From assembly GCA_023382975.1 (NCBI GenBank), contig JAHDXO010000003.1, positions 212,599-276,598 on the forward strand: a DNA stretch of 64,000 nucleotides, in the 5' to 3' direction. The notes below the pieces were generated by a model. That model was given only the letters and a program-made list of their open reading frames with translations, searched no databases and was not told the origin of the DNA. The position numbers and the translations under genes are program-made. Below are positions 26,299 through 35,620 of the stretch, piece by piece. Origin of the DNA: Pirellulaceae bacterium. GTDB taxonomy: Bacteria; Planctomycetota; Planctomycetia; Pirellulales; Pirellulaceae. Position 1 is the stretch's first letter, and each line of letters begins with the position of its first letter.

Positions 26299-27213
26299 TC
26301 AATCGTTCAGAGTGAAGTAGAACGTGGCGCCCTGACCGGGCTCCGATTCGGCCCACACGCGACCGCGATGGCGGTGGACGATGCGTTGCACGATGGCCAG
26401 GCCGACGCCATCGCCCTCGAAGTCCTCCGAGCGGTGCAATCGCTGAAAGACTTGAAACAGTTTGTGGGCATACTTTGCATCGAATCCGGTGCCATTGTCG
26501 CGAACGAAGAAGATCGTTTGACGACCGCGGGTCTCGGCCCCGATTTCGATCGCCGCCAGTTCGCGATTCCGCGTATATTTCAGGGCATTGTCCAACAGGT
26601 TCGTCCAGACTTGCCGCAGCAGCACCGGATCGGCCATCACCTGAGGCAGCGGATGCAGCCGAAAATCGACATTCCGGTCCTGCATCGGAGCGGTCAGCAT
26701 TCCCCAAACCTCGCGGACCATGGCGTTCGTATCGACCGGGATGCTCTGTAGATCGCACTGGCCCAGCCGGGAATATCGCAACAGATCCTCGATCAACCGG
26801 CCCATCCGTTCCGCCTCGCTGCAGATGACATCGAGGCACTGTCGGCCCTGCTCGTCCAACTGCGGACCGGACTTGTTGGCCAGGATTCGCGAGAAACCCA
26901 GGATCGCCCGCAACGGCGCCCGCAGGTCGTGCGAGACGGAATAGCTGAACGCTTCGAGTTCCTCGTTGGCGGCTTCCCACTGGGCGATGCGCTCTTCCAG
27001 GCGGCTTTCACTCGCTTCGTCCAAATGCAATTCGGCGTCGTCGAATGGCGGTCTGTTCCGCGGAGCGGGGCCCCGGCTCGATGCCTCGTGCGTTCTCAGC
27101 GGACGACGCTGGCCGAACGCCTCGCCGCGAGGCGCATGAAGGGTCAACGGATTGCCGCGCGAGCCGTCTCGCCACGGGGATTCCAGAACGGATATTTCGG
27201 AGGAAAGATTCAT
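26299..27213 (-). CDS. Sensor histidine kinase, HisKA/HATPase_c
   Basis: A 304-residue soluble kinase. The phosphoacceptor is His95 in FSYSVSHDLRAPLRA. The ATP domain has N box NLLDNALKY, G1 VRDNGTGFD and G2 GDGVGLAIV. Residues 1-70 are disordered and charged, and no sensory domain or membrane span is present. Its ATG overlaps the stop of the hybrid kinase by ATGA, so the two are co-translated. It may take phosphate or signals from the upstream hybrid kinase or from a partner response regulator elsewhere. No receiver is fused to it. Confidence 0.92.
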   Translation of the reverse strand: MNLSSEISVLESPWRDGSRGNPLTLHAPRGEAFGQRRPLRTHEASSRGPAPRNRPPFDDAELHLDEASESRLEERIAQWEAANEELEAFSYSVSHDLRAPLRAILGFSRILANKSGPQLDEQGRQCLDVICSEAERMGRLIEDLLRYSRLGQCDLQSIPVDTNAMVREVWGMLTAPMQDRNVDFRLHPLPQVMADPVLLRQVWTNLLDNALKYTRNRELAAIEIGAETRGRQTIFFVRDNGTGFDAKYAHKLFQVFQRLHRSEDFEGDGVGLAIVQRIVHRHRGRVWAESEPGQGATFYFTLND

Positions 27214-29291
27214 CGAGAATGTCCTGCATGGGATTCGAATGTTGAATGGAGGTCATTTGCCGGAGCCGAAATGGCGGCGTGTACTCCGTGGCGTGGTCGG
27301 TCATGGGAGTCCGCCGACCGGCCCAAGGCCCGCGCCAACGTGGCGGCCATGCGATCGCGCTCGACGGGCTTGGCCAACACCTCGCGGATGCCCAAGTCGC
27401 GGACGAGCGTGCGGATCCCGGCCAATTCGTAGCCGCTGCTGACGATGATGGGGATGGTCGGACGAATGGCCAGCATCTCCCGCGCCAGTTCCGCACCGTT
27501 CATCTCGCGCATGGAGATGTCCGTGAGCACCAAATCAAAATCGTCGGCGGATTCGCGGAAGGCGTCCAGGGCTTTCAGCGGGCTGCCGAACACGGTGGCG
27601 CGGTAGCCCAGGTGTTCGAGCAGGTTGCGTGTGGCATCCTGGACCAGCGCGTGGTCGTCGACCAGCAAAATGTGTTCGCCGTGGCCGCGCGGCAGCGACT
27701 TCTCCGCGGCGGCCAGGCTGGCGACCGCGTCCGCCTTGGCGGACGGATGCCCCGGAAAGTACAAATGGACGGTCGTGCCTGCGCCCAAACAACTCTCGAC
27801 GGTCACGGCGCCTTGGTGGCTGCTGACGATACTTTGCACCACGCTCAGTCCCAACCCGGTGCCTTTGCCCTTGGGCTTGGTACTGAAAAACGGTTCGAAA
27901 ACCCTTTCCAGAACCTCCGGAGCCATTCCGCAACCATCGTCTTGAACGGTCAATCGGACATACGGACCTGGCTGCAGGCCCGCGTGCCTGCCGGCCGTCT
28001 CCGCATCGACGTCGACATCGGCCAGATGGACCGCGATGCGCTCGCCGTGACCTTCCGTGGCGTGGCAGGCATTGGTCCAAAGGTTGACCAGAACCTGCTG
28101 GATGTGGGCCGGGTCCGACAGCACGACTTGCTTCGCCGATTCGACGTCGATCGCGGATTGAACACCGTGAGGCAGCGAAGCCTCGAGCAGCCGCAGCGTA
28201 TCGAGCACGACCGGACCGATCCGGATCAAGCGGCGGCACGGTTCGTCGCGGCGGCTCAGCGAGAGCATCTGTCGGGCAAGTCCCGCGGCTTGCCGGCTGG
28301 CGGTGGTGGCGCGGTCCAGATACTCGGCCGTCTGCGATTCGGCGTCGATGCCCGATCGAGCCAACTGAAGATTGGTGACGATCGCCCCCAGAAAACTGTT
28401 GAAGTCGTGAGCGATCCCGCCCGCCAGCTCGCCGAGTGCTTCCAGCTTCTGGGCCTGGCGCAGTTGGGCCTCCAGTTTGCGAAACGCCTCGTCGGCCTGC
28501 TTGCGGTGCGTGATGTCCTCCGCGACCTTGACGAAATGCGTGATGCGCCCGTCGTGATTGCGAACCGGGGAGATGCAAGCCGATTCCCAGAACAACTCGC
28601 CGGTGCGTTTCCGGTTGCAGAACTCGCCGTGCCATTCGCCTCCTGCCTGAACGGTCTGCCAAAGTCGGGCGTACTCGGCGGGCGCCATGCGGTCCGATTT
28701 CAGCAGCCGCGGATTCTTGCCTCGCACCGCGTCCAGCGGATAACCCGTGACTTGCGTGAAATGCGGATTGGCGTATTCGATTCGTCCCGCCGTATCGGTG
28801 ATGACGATCATGGCGGTGCTGTGTTCGATGGCATGGAACAACAGCCGGAGCTGGCCTTCGGTCCGGCGACGAGCCTGCCGCAGCTCGGCTTCGTGAAGAC
28901 TGCGCTGGACCGCGGCGCCCAGTCGCGTCAAACGATCCTTCAGCAAATAGTCGTAGGCTCCGGCTCGCATCGCTGCCACAGCGACCTCTTCGCCGATCGT
29001 GCCCGAAACCAAGATCACCGGCAGGTCGGGAGCCTGCGATCGAATCGTCTCCAGCGCGGCCAGCCCGTTGAACTGCGGGAGAGTATAGTCGCACAGCGCG
29101 ATATCCCACACCTGGCGGGACAGCGCCACTTGAAGAGCGATTTGATCGTCGACACAGTCCCACACCGTCACATACCCGAACTCGCGCAGGTGCTGGACCA
29201 TTAACTGAGCGTCGATTTCCGAATCTTCGACGATCAACAGCCGCAATACCGCAGCGGGCGGCCGGGACGGGTTTTCGAAGTGTGCTTGCAT
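27210..29291 (-). CDS. Hybrid sensor kinase: REC-PAS-HisKA-HATPase_c-REC
   Basis: A 693-residue hybrid kinase. The N-terminal receiver has Asp68 (WDIALCDYT). A PAS/PAC domain follows (TAMIVITDTAGRIEYANPHF, then HFVKVAEDITHRKQAD), then HisKA with His295 (LAGGIAHDFNSFLGA), an ATPase domain (WTNACHATEG; DDGCGMAPEVLERVF; GTGLGLSVVQ) and a C-terminal receiver (HILLVDDHALVQD; DFDLVLTDISM). The ATG at 29291, 10 nt after the upstream gene's stop, is chosen over a TTG at 29327. No membrane span is present, so it senses an intracellular cue or another kinase through its first receiver. Confidence 0.93.
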   Translation of the reverse strand: MQAHFENPSRPPAAVLRLLIVEDSEIDAQLMVQHLREFGYVTVWDCVDDQIALQVALSRQVWDIALCDYTLPQFNGLAALETIRSQAPDLPVILVSGTIGEEVAVAAMRAGAYDYLLKDRLTRLGAAVQRSLHEAELRQARRRTEGQLRLLFHAIEHSTAMIVITDTAGRIEYANPHFTQVTGYPLDAVRGKNPRLLKSDRMAPAEYARLWQTVQAGGEWHGEFCNRKRTGELFWESACISPVRNHDGRITHFVKVAEDITHRKQADEAFRKLEAQLRQAQKLEALGELAGGIAHDFNSFLGAIVTNLQLARSGIDAESQTAEYLDRATTASRQAAGLARQMLSLSRRDEPCRRLIRIGPVVLDTLRLLEASLPHGVQSAIDVESAKQVVLSDPAHIQQVLVNLWTNACHATEGHGERIAVHLADVDVDAETAGRHAGLQPGPYVRLTVQDDGCGMAPEVLERVFEPFFSTKPKGKGTGLGLSVVQSIVSSHQGAVTVESCLGAGTTVHLYFPGHPSAKADAVASLAAAEKSLPRGHGEHILLVDDHALVQDATRNLLEHLGYRATVFGSPLKALDAFRESADDFDLVLTDISMREMNGAELAREMLAIRPTIPIIVSSGYELAGIRTLVRDLGIREVLAKPVERDRMAATLARALGRSADSHDRPRHGVHAAISAPANDLHSTFESHAGHSR

Positions 29292-29301
29292 GGTCGATGT
29301 C

Positions 29302-29673
29302 TCAACGGTTCGGGGGCTGCCCTGCAAAGGTCATCTCGAAAATTCCGCCCCAAGTCGACGGACAAGCAGGGTTGGTCTCCAGTGCGACTGAGTTGAACCG
29401 ACCGTCGCGGCAGGCACACACCAATCGATCCACGATCAGTCGCTCGAACGCTTCACCCTGCAAGACGCTGCCGTGGCGGTCGTGCAATCGTCGTGCTTCC
29501 TCAAGAACCCAGGCCTGAAAACCGGTGCGTTGACTTTGCGTCCGCAGGATTCGACGCACGATTCTCCGCATTGCGTCCATCACGGAGTAATCCACCGCCC
29601 CGGCGGGACGCCGACGGCCAAACGTCTCGCGCGCAGTTCGATGGGAGCGTCGTTGATTCGACCGATCGGTCAT
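29302..29673 (-). CDS. Small protein of unknown function upstream of the hybrid kinase
   Basis: A 123-residue basic protein (RRIVRRILRTQSQRTGFQAW; LHDRHGSVLQGEAFERLIVDR). It has no signal peptide or recognised domain. The ATG at 29673 is used because the longer frame begins with TTG. Its stop is 10 nt from the hybrid kinase start, which suggests an operon and perhaps an accessory role in that signalling pathway. The Leu/Arg helix pattern looks like a real folded protein, but no homologue is known to me. Confidence 0.5.
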   Translation of the reverse strand: MTDRSNQRRSHRTARETFGRRRPAGAVDYSVMDAMRRIVRRILRTQSQRTGFQAWVLEEARRLHDRHGSVLQGEAFERLIVDRLVCACRDGRFNSVALETNPACPSTWGGIFEMTFAGQPPNR

Positions 29674-29755
29674 GGCATCTGCACCCTGAGGACATCGTGT
29701 CCACAAGAGAGGACGAGCTGCGGAGAAGGACGCACATACAGGTCTTCGATTCGTT

Positions 29756-30682
29756 TCAAGTGATCAGTTCCAACGCCACGTTCGAACCGACTCCTTGCGA
29801 CGTGAAAGCCTGCGCGCTCACGATCCCGTTCGTGTCAGGGGGAAAGATCCACGAGAACTCGAAGCTTCCGTCCATATTCACGCCGGTGACTTCTCCGTCC
29901 AGCAATCCGCCGAACCTAATCGTCAAAGTCCAAGGCCAAACGTAATTGACTTGGCCCGTGAAGGTCCAGACGTTGCTCAAGCCCTGTACGGCGTCGAACG
30001 AGGTGATCACCGGAGGTGCCGGCTGCCCGATGGGAACCACGCCCACACCAATCGAGGCCGTACCCACCCCGCCAGTGACCGGTGTCGGGGCCGGACTCGG
30101 AGAAACAGCCGAAATCAACGTCTTCGTTGTTTCCACCGTTTCGCTGTAGCTGGCCAAACTGACAACCATGTCAGCTTCCAGCGTCGCCTCTTCCGCTTCG
30201 GCATCCGACAAATCGATTTCCGCGACCAGGGTCTCGTCGACCCAGTCGACATCGTCTGCCTCCCACACGGACGGCTCGGTTACCGCCGCCACGTCGTCCG
30301 ACGTTCCGTCGGCCATCGTCACGGGCTCGTTTTCGGCATCGACCTCTTCCGTTGTTGCGACTGGAAAGCACACGGTCGAAACACTGTCGTCCGACGAATC
30401 TACCACGGCCGTTTCGTTGTCAACTACACCGGTTTCCGCGTTCCCCGTCGCGGTATCCCCCGCCGTGTCTTCGGCGACAAGCACCGCATCGCTAGGGTCT
30501 TCGGTCGCCTCGACGTTTGCTTCCGCGGGTTCAACGATCAGCAGCGAACTGGCGCTGAGCGGCACACGGGTTTCCATAATTTCGATGCGCAACGTCCGAT
30601 GACGGGCCATGCGGCGTCCCCGCGACAACGTGCGACTTTTGGTGTGACGGCTGATGGTCGAGAACAAGCGGCTGGTCCACAT
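29756..30682 (-). CDS. Secreted acidic protein with LEPR-XLL-like motif
   Basis: A 308-residue protein. GGAGGA lies 8 nt before the ATG at 30682. A basic N-terminus leads into IEIMETRVPLSASS (residues 33-46). This is a divergent form of the LEPR-XLL element that marks many large exported planctomycete proteins, with Met/Thr/Pro replacing usual residues. Residues 50-185 are extremely acidic (Asp/Glu/Val/Thr). The C-terminal 100 residues form an Ig-like beta-sandwich (VWTFTGQVNYVWPWTLTIRF; GEVTGVNMDGSFEFSW). It is likely surface-exposed or matrix-associated. Partner and function are unknown. Confidence 0.62.
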   Translation of the reverse strand: MWTSRLFSTISRHTKSRTLSRGRRMARHRTLRIEIMETRVPLSASSLLIVEPAEANVEATEDPSDAVLVAEDTAGDTATGNAETGVVDNETAVVDSSDDSVSTVCFPVATTEEVDAENEPVTMADGTSDDVAAVTEPSVWEADDVDWVDETLVAEIDLSDAEAEEATLEADMVVSLASYSETVETTKTLISAVSPSPAPTPVTGGVGTASIGVGVVPIGQPAPPVITSFDAVQGLSNVWTFTGQVNYVWPWTLTIRFGGLLDGEVTGVNMDGSFEFSWIFPPDTNGIVSAQAFTSQGVGSNVALELIT

Positions 30683-30897
30683 GAGCAGTTCCTCCAACTA
30701 TAAAACAGGGGATGTATGCATGGCTCCTGAACCAATGCGGACAAGAGCACTAAGGGGAGGAATCGTGATTCGTCCGAGAAACCGGACAAGAAAAGAAACC
30801 GGCTTCGAGAAATTTTTCCCAACGAGGCTGCAGATCAGTTTCCTGACGGATCACCGTGACCAGGAACTGCCGCGTTTGTCTCGGATTCTCGCAGGAT

Positions 30898-33258
30898 TCA
30901 GCGTGCGACGGACAAGAGTCGAGTGCGGATGTCGGGATAGATGTCCACCCATGACCTGGTCGGCACTGCCGCAACGGGTCGGGGATCGCTCTTCAGTAAC
31001 TCAGCAAATCGCAGATCGTCTTCCAAACGGGGGGCAATTAACGATAACTCTCGCAGATTTTCTGGGGGCAACCCGAACGCCACAGCGGCTCGGCACGAGG
31101 ACAGTACGCGCTCAAGCATCTCGCGCTGAACGAAGCTCGTCTCTCCACTGGTGTCCGTTGACGCCGCGTCGTACGCCAGGGCGTAAAGGCGCGCAGCAGC
31201 CCGCTCCAATCGGGCGTTCGACGGTGCCAGATCCCGTGCCGCATCAATCTGCGCCAATGCCACTTGCAGGTTGTCTCGAGCCTCAATCTCACGCTCAGTA
31301 GCAGTTTCCGTGTCGGGCAAAGCTCTGGCTGCCTTCAACTGATCAAACTTATCGTTCACCAGATTCCACTGCGTGCTCAGTTGATTTTCGTGCGTGGAGG
31401 AAAGTTTGGGTTCCTGCCGAATCGATTCTTCCAACTCGGCTATGGCTTCTCCCCGCAACTGCCAGTTCTTCGACAAGTAATAGCCCAGATTGTTCCTCAC
31501 ACTGGACGTTGCAAATTCGAGTTTGACCGCCCTCCTGTAGAATGTTACAGCCCCCGAGGGGTCATCCAACTCCGCAAGACAGGCTGCCAGACTGGCTGCT
31601 GATTCGCCCGAGCCGTAGCGGTTCCAGGCGGAGTCAAAAACACCGTGAGCAGATTGCAGCATTGCGACTCGCTCCGTTTCCTTCAGTTCCGGGTTCCGCG
31701 CCGCAAGCAGTTTGCTCCAGCCGAGCAACAGGAGGGCCTCGGGAAAGTCGCGGTGAAGGTCGCACGCACTTTCGAAGAACGGGACGGCTAACAGAGGCTC
31801 GCCGGAATCCAGGTAGGACACGCCCAGTTCATACTGGCGAATGTGCAGCGGAGCGCGGTTAGCAAAGCCGATGCCCAAAACCGCGGCGGCCAGGAAAAGC
31901 ACCAACGCCATGCAGAGCACCGCGTGCTTGTTCACCCTCGGGCGACTTCGATCCCTTGCAACACTGGCAAGTTCCGCCCGCAACTGCTTGGCGACTTGCG
32001 CGGCCGAATCCGGTCGGGACTCGCGGTCCAATGCCAGGCACGAGGTGATCAGACGAGCGACCGCGGGGCTTGCCACGCGGTCCAATTCGATGCGGCAATC
32101 GTTCCAGGATCGCTGCCGATCCAGCAACCGTCGCGCCGCCTCTTGGCGGTCCTGCGGTAGATCTTCGGTCGGGAAAGGCAGCCGGCCGGTCAGCATCTGA
32201 AACAACGTCACGCCCAGCGCAAACAGGTCGGTTCGATGATCGATCTCCGGCCTCGTCGCGCCGCTGGTCCCCAAAATCAATTGCAACTGTTCGGGTGCCA
32301 TGTACGGCAGCGTGCCGCCCACGACCGCCGTGCCACTATCGCTTCGCGTCGACAGATTGAAATCGAGCAGCAGCGGACGCCCGTCGGAAGTCAGCAGTAC
32401 GTTCGACGGCTTGACGTCGCCATGACAGATGCCCAAGCCATGGGCGTAGGCGAGCGCCTCGCAGACTTCCGCCCCGGTCTGGATGATCGCCTCGGCGTAC
32501 GTGCTCCGGAGTGCGAAGCGGCGCGAACGACCGGATGACGAGGCTTGCCGAGTTCGGTCCCCACCAACTTGCCCTTCGATGCGATCGATGGTCGCCACAA
32601 TGTCATCGATTCGAGGCCGATCGGCACCGTCGGCAAAAACGGCCGCATGAACATCGGCCAACGTTGCGCTGCCCAAAAACGGCATGCAAATCAAGGTGAA
32701 CGGGGGGCAGGCGTCGAAATCGACGGAATGGACGGGGACAATGTGAGGATGATCCAACTGCCCTAGTCTGGCCGCTTCTTCGTTGGCCTGGGTGCAGATC
32801 TTCAGGACGACCTGCCGGTCGCCCAGATCCCGCTCGCTCGCCAGGAAGACTCGCGAAAATCCGCCTCGGCCGATCTCGCGGATCAGAACGAAGCCGCCGA
32901 CGTCTTCACCTGCTTGAGGCCAGACCGGCGGTGCCGCGGCACCGAAGGCATCCGGATGTTCGTCCAGATACTCGTGAATCTCCAGCAGTTTCAGCAACGA
33001 CGCCTCGACCTCGGGAAAACGCCGCGCGAACTCCTCGGGATCGGCGTCCTCCCCGGCGTCGATGCGTCGGCAGAATTCCTCGTAGGCCAAGTCCACCACA
33101 ACCGACGGGTATTGCTTTAGGCCCGGATGCTGCTCCAAGACCGCCTGGGCATCGAATGCGGCCGCCGATTCGTACTGGGCAAGGATTTCCGAGACCAACG
33201 CCTTGGCGTCGCCTGGCGCGATGTCCGTCCGGTCGCGTTGCGCAAGATCTGCCGTCAT
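30898..33258 (-). CDS. Membrane Ser/Thr protein kinase with TPR domain
   Basis: A 786-residue Hanks-type kinase. IGRGGFSRVFLA is the glycine loop, and VVLKICTQ carries the catalytic Lys. The loop motif is HGDVKPSN (H279-N286), with Gly replacing the usual Arg of HRD, and the magnesium motif is DFN (299-301) instead of DFG. PYMAPEQL closes the activation segment. One membrane span lies near 450-470 (VLCMALVLFLAAAVLGIG). The outer region has TPR-like repeats (ELGVSYLDSGEPLLAVPFFE; YRRAVKLEFA). It overlaps the sigma factor gene by ATGA, so the pair forms one signalling unit. Confidence 0.9.
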   Translation of the reverse strand: MTADLAQRDRTDIAPGDAKALVSEILAQYESAAAFDAQAVLEQHPGLKQYPSVVVDLAYEEFCRRIDAGEDADPEEFARRFPEVEASLLKLLEIHEYLDEHPDAFGAAAPPVWPQAGEDVGGFVLIREIGRGGFSRVFLASERDLGDRQVVLKICTQANEEAARLGQLDHPHIVPVHSVDFDACPPFTLICMPFLGSATLADVHAAVFADGADRPRIDDIVATIDRIEGQVGGDRTRQASSSGRSRRFALRSTYAEAIIQTGAEVCEALAYAHGLGICHGDVKPSNVLLTSDGRPLLLDFNLSTRSDSGTAVVGGTLPYMAPEQLQLILGTSGATRPEIDHRTDLFALGVTLFQMLTGRLPFPTEDLPQDRQEAARRLLDRQRSWNDCRIELDRVASPAVARLITSCLALDRESRPDSAAQVAKQLRAELASVARDRSRPRVNKHAVLCMALVLFLAAAVLGIGFANRAPLHIRQYELGVSYLDSGEPLLAVPFFESACDLHRDFPEALLLLGWSKLLAARNPELKETERVAMLQSAHGVFDSAWNRYGSGESAASLAACLAELDDPSGAVTFYRRAVKLEFATSSVRNNLGYYLSKNWQLRGEAIAELEESIRQEPKLSSTHENQLSTQWNLVNDKFDQLKAARALPDTETATEREIEARDNLQVALAQIDAARDLAPSNARLERAAARLYALAYDAASTDTSGETSFVQREMLERVLSSCRAAVAFGLPPENLRELSLIAPRLEDDLRFAELLKSDPRPVAAVPTRSWVDIYPDIRTRLLSVAR

Positions 33259-33833
33259 TTCGCAGCCTCCACCTGAAACTGCAGTTTGGCGAGCACGCGG
33301 CGCACCGTCCGCTCGCTCACCCCCAACTGACGAGCGATCTCCTCCTGCGTTTCACCCGCCGCACGCAGTTCCAAGATCTGGCGATATTGCGCAGGCAGCC
33401 CACCCATCATTCGCTCCCACTGTTCGTTGCGGATGGCAATCTGGCTGGGCGCCGGTTCGCGGCTGCGGAGCTCGATCTCTTCCGAAGCGTCCGCCGACAT
33501 CGAACGTTCCCGTTGGAGATTCGACTTCTGCGTCTGGAGCCGCCGACGGCACTCGTCGACCACCTTGTTCTGAGCCATCCTCGTCAGGAAGGCGACAAAG
33601 TCGACGGTCCGTTCAAAACGTCCAAGTTGCTCGCGATCGAAGAAGAACGAAGCCCACACCGCTTGAACAAAATCGTTGGTGTCAAACTTGGATCGCAGCC
33701 GAGGATTCAGGCGCCGTCGCACGGCCCGGCACAACTGACTTCCGTACTGGTTGACGAGGCTCTCGACCGCAGACTCGGACCCGGCCGCAATCTGCTCCAT
33801 TAAACCTTGAAATCCGCACTTTGATTCGCTCAT
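33255..33833 (-). CDS. ECF-type sigma factor linked to the Ser/Thr kinase
   Basis: A 192-residue sigma factor. Region 2 reads RRRLNPRLRSKFDTNDFVQAVWASFF and region 4 has LRAAGETQEEIARQLGVSERTVRRVL. The start ATG at 33833 is preferred to a TTG at 33866. The overlap with the kinase start (ATGA) is the planctomycete arrangement in which an adjacent protein kinase, rather than a classic anti-sigma factor, probably controls the sigma factor. Confidence 0.9.
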   Translation of the reverse strand: MSESKCGFQGLMEQIAAGSESAVESLVNQYGSQLCRAVRRRLNPRLRSKFDTNDFVQAVWASFFFDREQLGRFERTVDFVAFLTRMAQNKVVDECRRRLQTQKSNLQRERSMSADASEEIELRSREPAPSQIAIRNEQWERMMGGLPAQYRQILELRAAGETQEEIARQLGVSERTVRRVLAKLQFQVEAAK

Positions 33834-34136
33834 CACCGGACCCGTCGGAAAAAACTTGTTCTTCAACGGACGAGGGTACCCTCACCGGCCTCTCTTGCGA
33901 CTGCTCCCGCTTCGTTCCGCCTCTACTATAGCGAAAACGCAAGGGAATACACGTCCAGCCTCTGGCCAATATCGATTCCGCCACGTAGGGCAGTCACCCC
34001 AAGAGATAGGGAAACGGCATCGGACGTGCGGTTTGCACCGCGTCCGTGCTGGAGCCCAACCTTGCCAGCTCGACACGTCCACCACACCTCCCTGGTTCGG
34101 GCGGACAAGTGCAAGTAGACTGTGCTGGAATCAAAT

Positions 34137-34967
34137 ATGGCAACCCGCGATCTGCTGCGACTGAAAAGGCCAGGAGCGATGAAGAAGGACGGTCGGCGAA
34201 TCGGAACACTTCCCGCTAGTTCGCTCCAGCACCCGGCGCCCGGCGAACCGATTGGTGGTCCGAAACGATCGCCACCGCTGGAGTGCCGGTTGCGACAGTT
34301 CCTGGCGGCGCAGGAGTCCGAGCGTCACGATCTGGGACGGACGTTGCACGACGACATCGGGCAGTTGTTGGCCGCCTTGTTCATGCAATTGCACGTGGCC
34401 AGCGACTCGCTTCCGCCAAACTCGCGCCCGGCACTTGAGGAATGTCTATCGATCACGCGGCAAGTGATCGATCGGGTTCGCGAAATGTCCGTCGAACTGT
34501 ATCCCTCGACTCTCGATTCTCTGGGGCTCTCCGAAGCCATGCGCTGTTACTTGGACGATCAGTCGCATCGCTTCGGCGTACCGATTCGCTTCTTGACGTC
34601 GGCGTCGTGGACTCGGCTGCCCAAGGAAATCGAGGCGGTCTGCTTCCGCCTGGCCCAGCAGGCGGTTGGCCACGCCCTTCGCCACGCCTCCGCGACGCAG
34701 ATTCAGGTCGAACTTCGCCACGATGCGGAAGCCATCCATCTCACGGTTCGTGACAACGGCTCAGGATTCGAGACCGGTTCGTTCAGCCCGTGCAACGCGA
34801 GTCTTCCGAGGGACGAGCTGGCTGCGCTCTGCCAACGCGTCGAGTTGCTGACAGGACGCTGCAGCATCGAAGGCCTGCCCGGTCGAGGCACGCTGATTCA
34901 AATCTGTTTGCCCGTCGATACTTCTTCCGCTTGTGGTGCGCAGGCTGCTTTGCAGGTAGATCCATGA
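34137..34967 (+). CDS. NarX/DesK-type sensor histidine kinase (HisKA_3)
   Basis: A 276-residue soluble kinase. The dimerisation/phosphoacceptor helix is RHDLGRTLHDDIGQLL with His71. The ATPase domain has RLAQQAVGHALRHASA (N box with His replacing the common Asn), VRDNGSGF and GRGTLIQICLP. No sensor or membrane domain is visible. GTG 34122 and ATG 34179 are alternative starts. The stop overlaps the response regulator by ATGA, so this is its cognate kinase. The altered N box could lower autokinase activity. Confidence 0.85.
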   Translation: MATRDLLRLKRPGAMKKDGRRIGTLPASSLQHPAPGEPIGGPKRSPPLECRLRQFLAAQESERHDLGRTLHDDIGQLLAALFMQLHVASDSLPPNSRPALEECLSITRQVIDRVREMSVELYPSTLDSLGLSEAMRCYLDDQSHRFGVPIRFLTSASWTRLPKEIEAVCFRLAQQAVGHALRHASATQIQVELRHDAEAIHLTVRDNGSGFETGSFSPCNASLPRDELAALCQRVELLTGRCSIEGLPGRGTLIQICLPVDTSSACGAQAALQVDP

Positions 34968-35620
34968 ACGCGATTCGTGTGGTTTTGGCAGATGATCATC
35001 ACCTGTTCCGCGCGGGACTGCGCGCCCTGATTCAGAACCTCTCCGGGGTTGAAGTTGTGGCGGAAGCGGGCGACGGTCTCGAGGCGGTGCGACTCGTCCA
35101 AGCCCTGCAACCGGATGTCTTGTTGTTGGACATTGCGATGCCGGAACTGGATGGATTGACGGCCACCGCCAGGATTGTGGAGTCAGCGTCAAGAACTCGC
35201 GTGGTGATCGTATCGATGAATTCCAACGCCGCGTCGGTGCTGCGCGCCATGCGGGCCGGCGCTTCCGGTTACCTGCTGAAAGATGTGACTCCCGCCGAGT
35301 TGGAACTCGCGCTGCGCGCCGTGGCCGGCGGCCAAACGTATCTGTGTGCGGCCGCGTCCCGGCACGTGATCGCGGGATATGTTCAAGGCGCCGACCCCGA
35401 CAAGGCCGATCCCCTGGACCGCTTGACGGTGCGCCAGCGCGAGGTGCTGCAATTGATCGCCGAGGGATCCACGACCAAGCAGATCGCTCGCAAGCTGGAG
35501 ATCAGCGCCAAGACCGTGGAAAGCCATCGTACGCAATTGATGCGCGAACTGAATATCCACGACATCGCCGGCCTGGTGCGATTTGCCGTCCGAACCGGAC
35601 TCGTCTCTCCCGAACGCTAA
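34964..35620 (+). CDS. NarL/LuxR-family response regulator
   Basis: A 218-residue regulator. The receiver has acidic pair D10/D11, phosphoacceptor Asp56 (LLLDIAMPE) and the conserved Lys in YLLKDV. The C-terminal HTH (LTVRQREVLQLIAEG, TTKQIARKLEISAKTVESHR) is the LuxR type. It is coupled to the HisKA_3 kinase by ATGA. The target genes are not apparent from neighbours. Confidence 0.95.
   Translation: MNAIRVVLADDHHLFRAGLRALIQNLSGVEVVAEAGDGLEAVRLVQALQPDVLLLDIAMPELDGLTATARIVESASRTRVVIVSMNSNAASVLRAMRAGASGYLLKDVTPAELELALRAVAGGQTYLCAAASRHVIAGYVQGADPDKADPLDRLTVRQREVLQLIAEGSTTKQIARKLEISAKTVESHRTQLMRELNIHDIAGLVRFAVRTGLVSPER

Noticed and set aside
27246..29204. 652-residue plus-strand open frame
   Set aside because: Antisense shadow of the hybrid kinase, whose domains are unmistakable.
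30683..30897. Possible small gene between the LEPR-like protein and the kinase
   Set aside because: No frame with a ribosome site or plausible composition was found.
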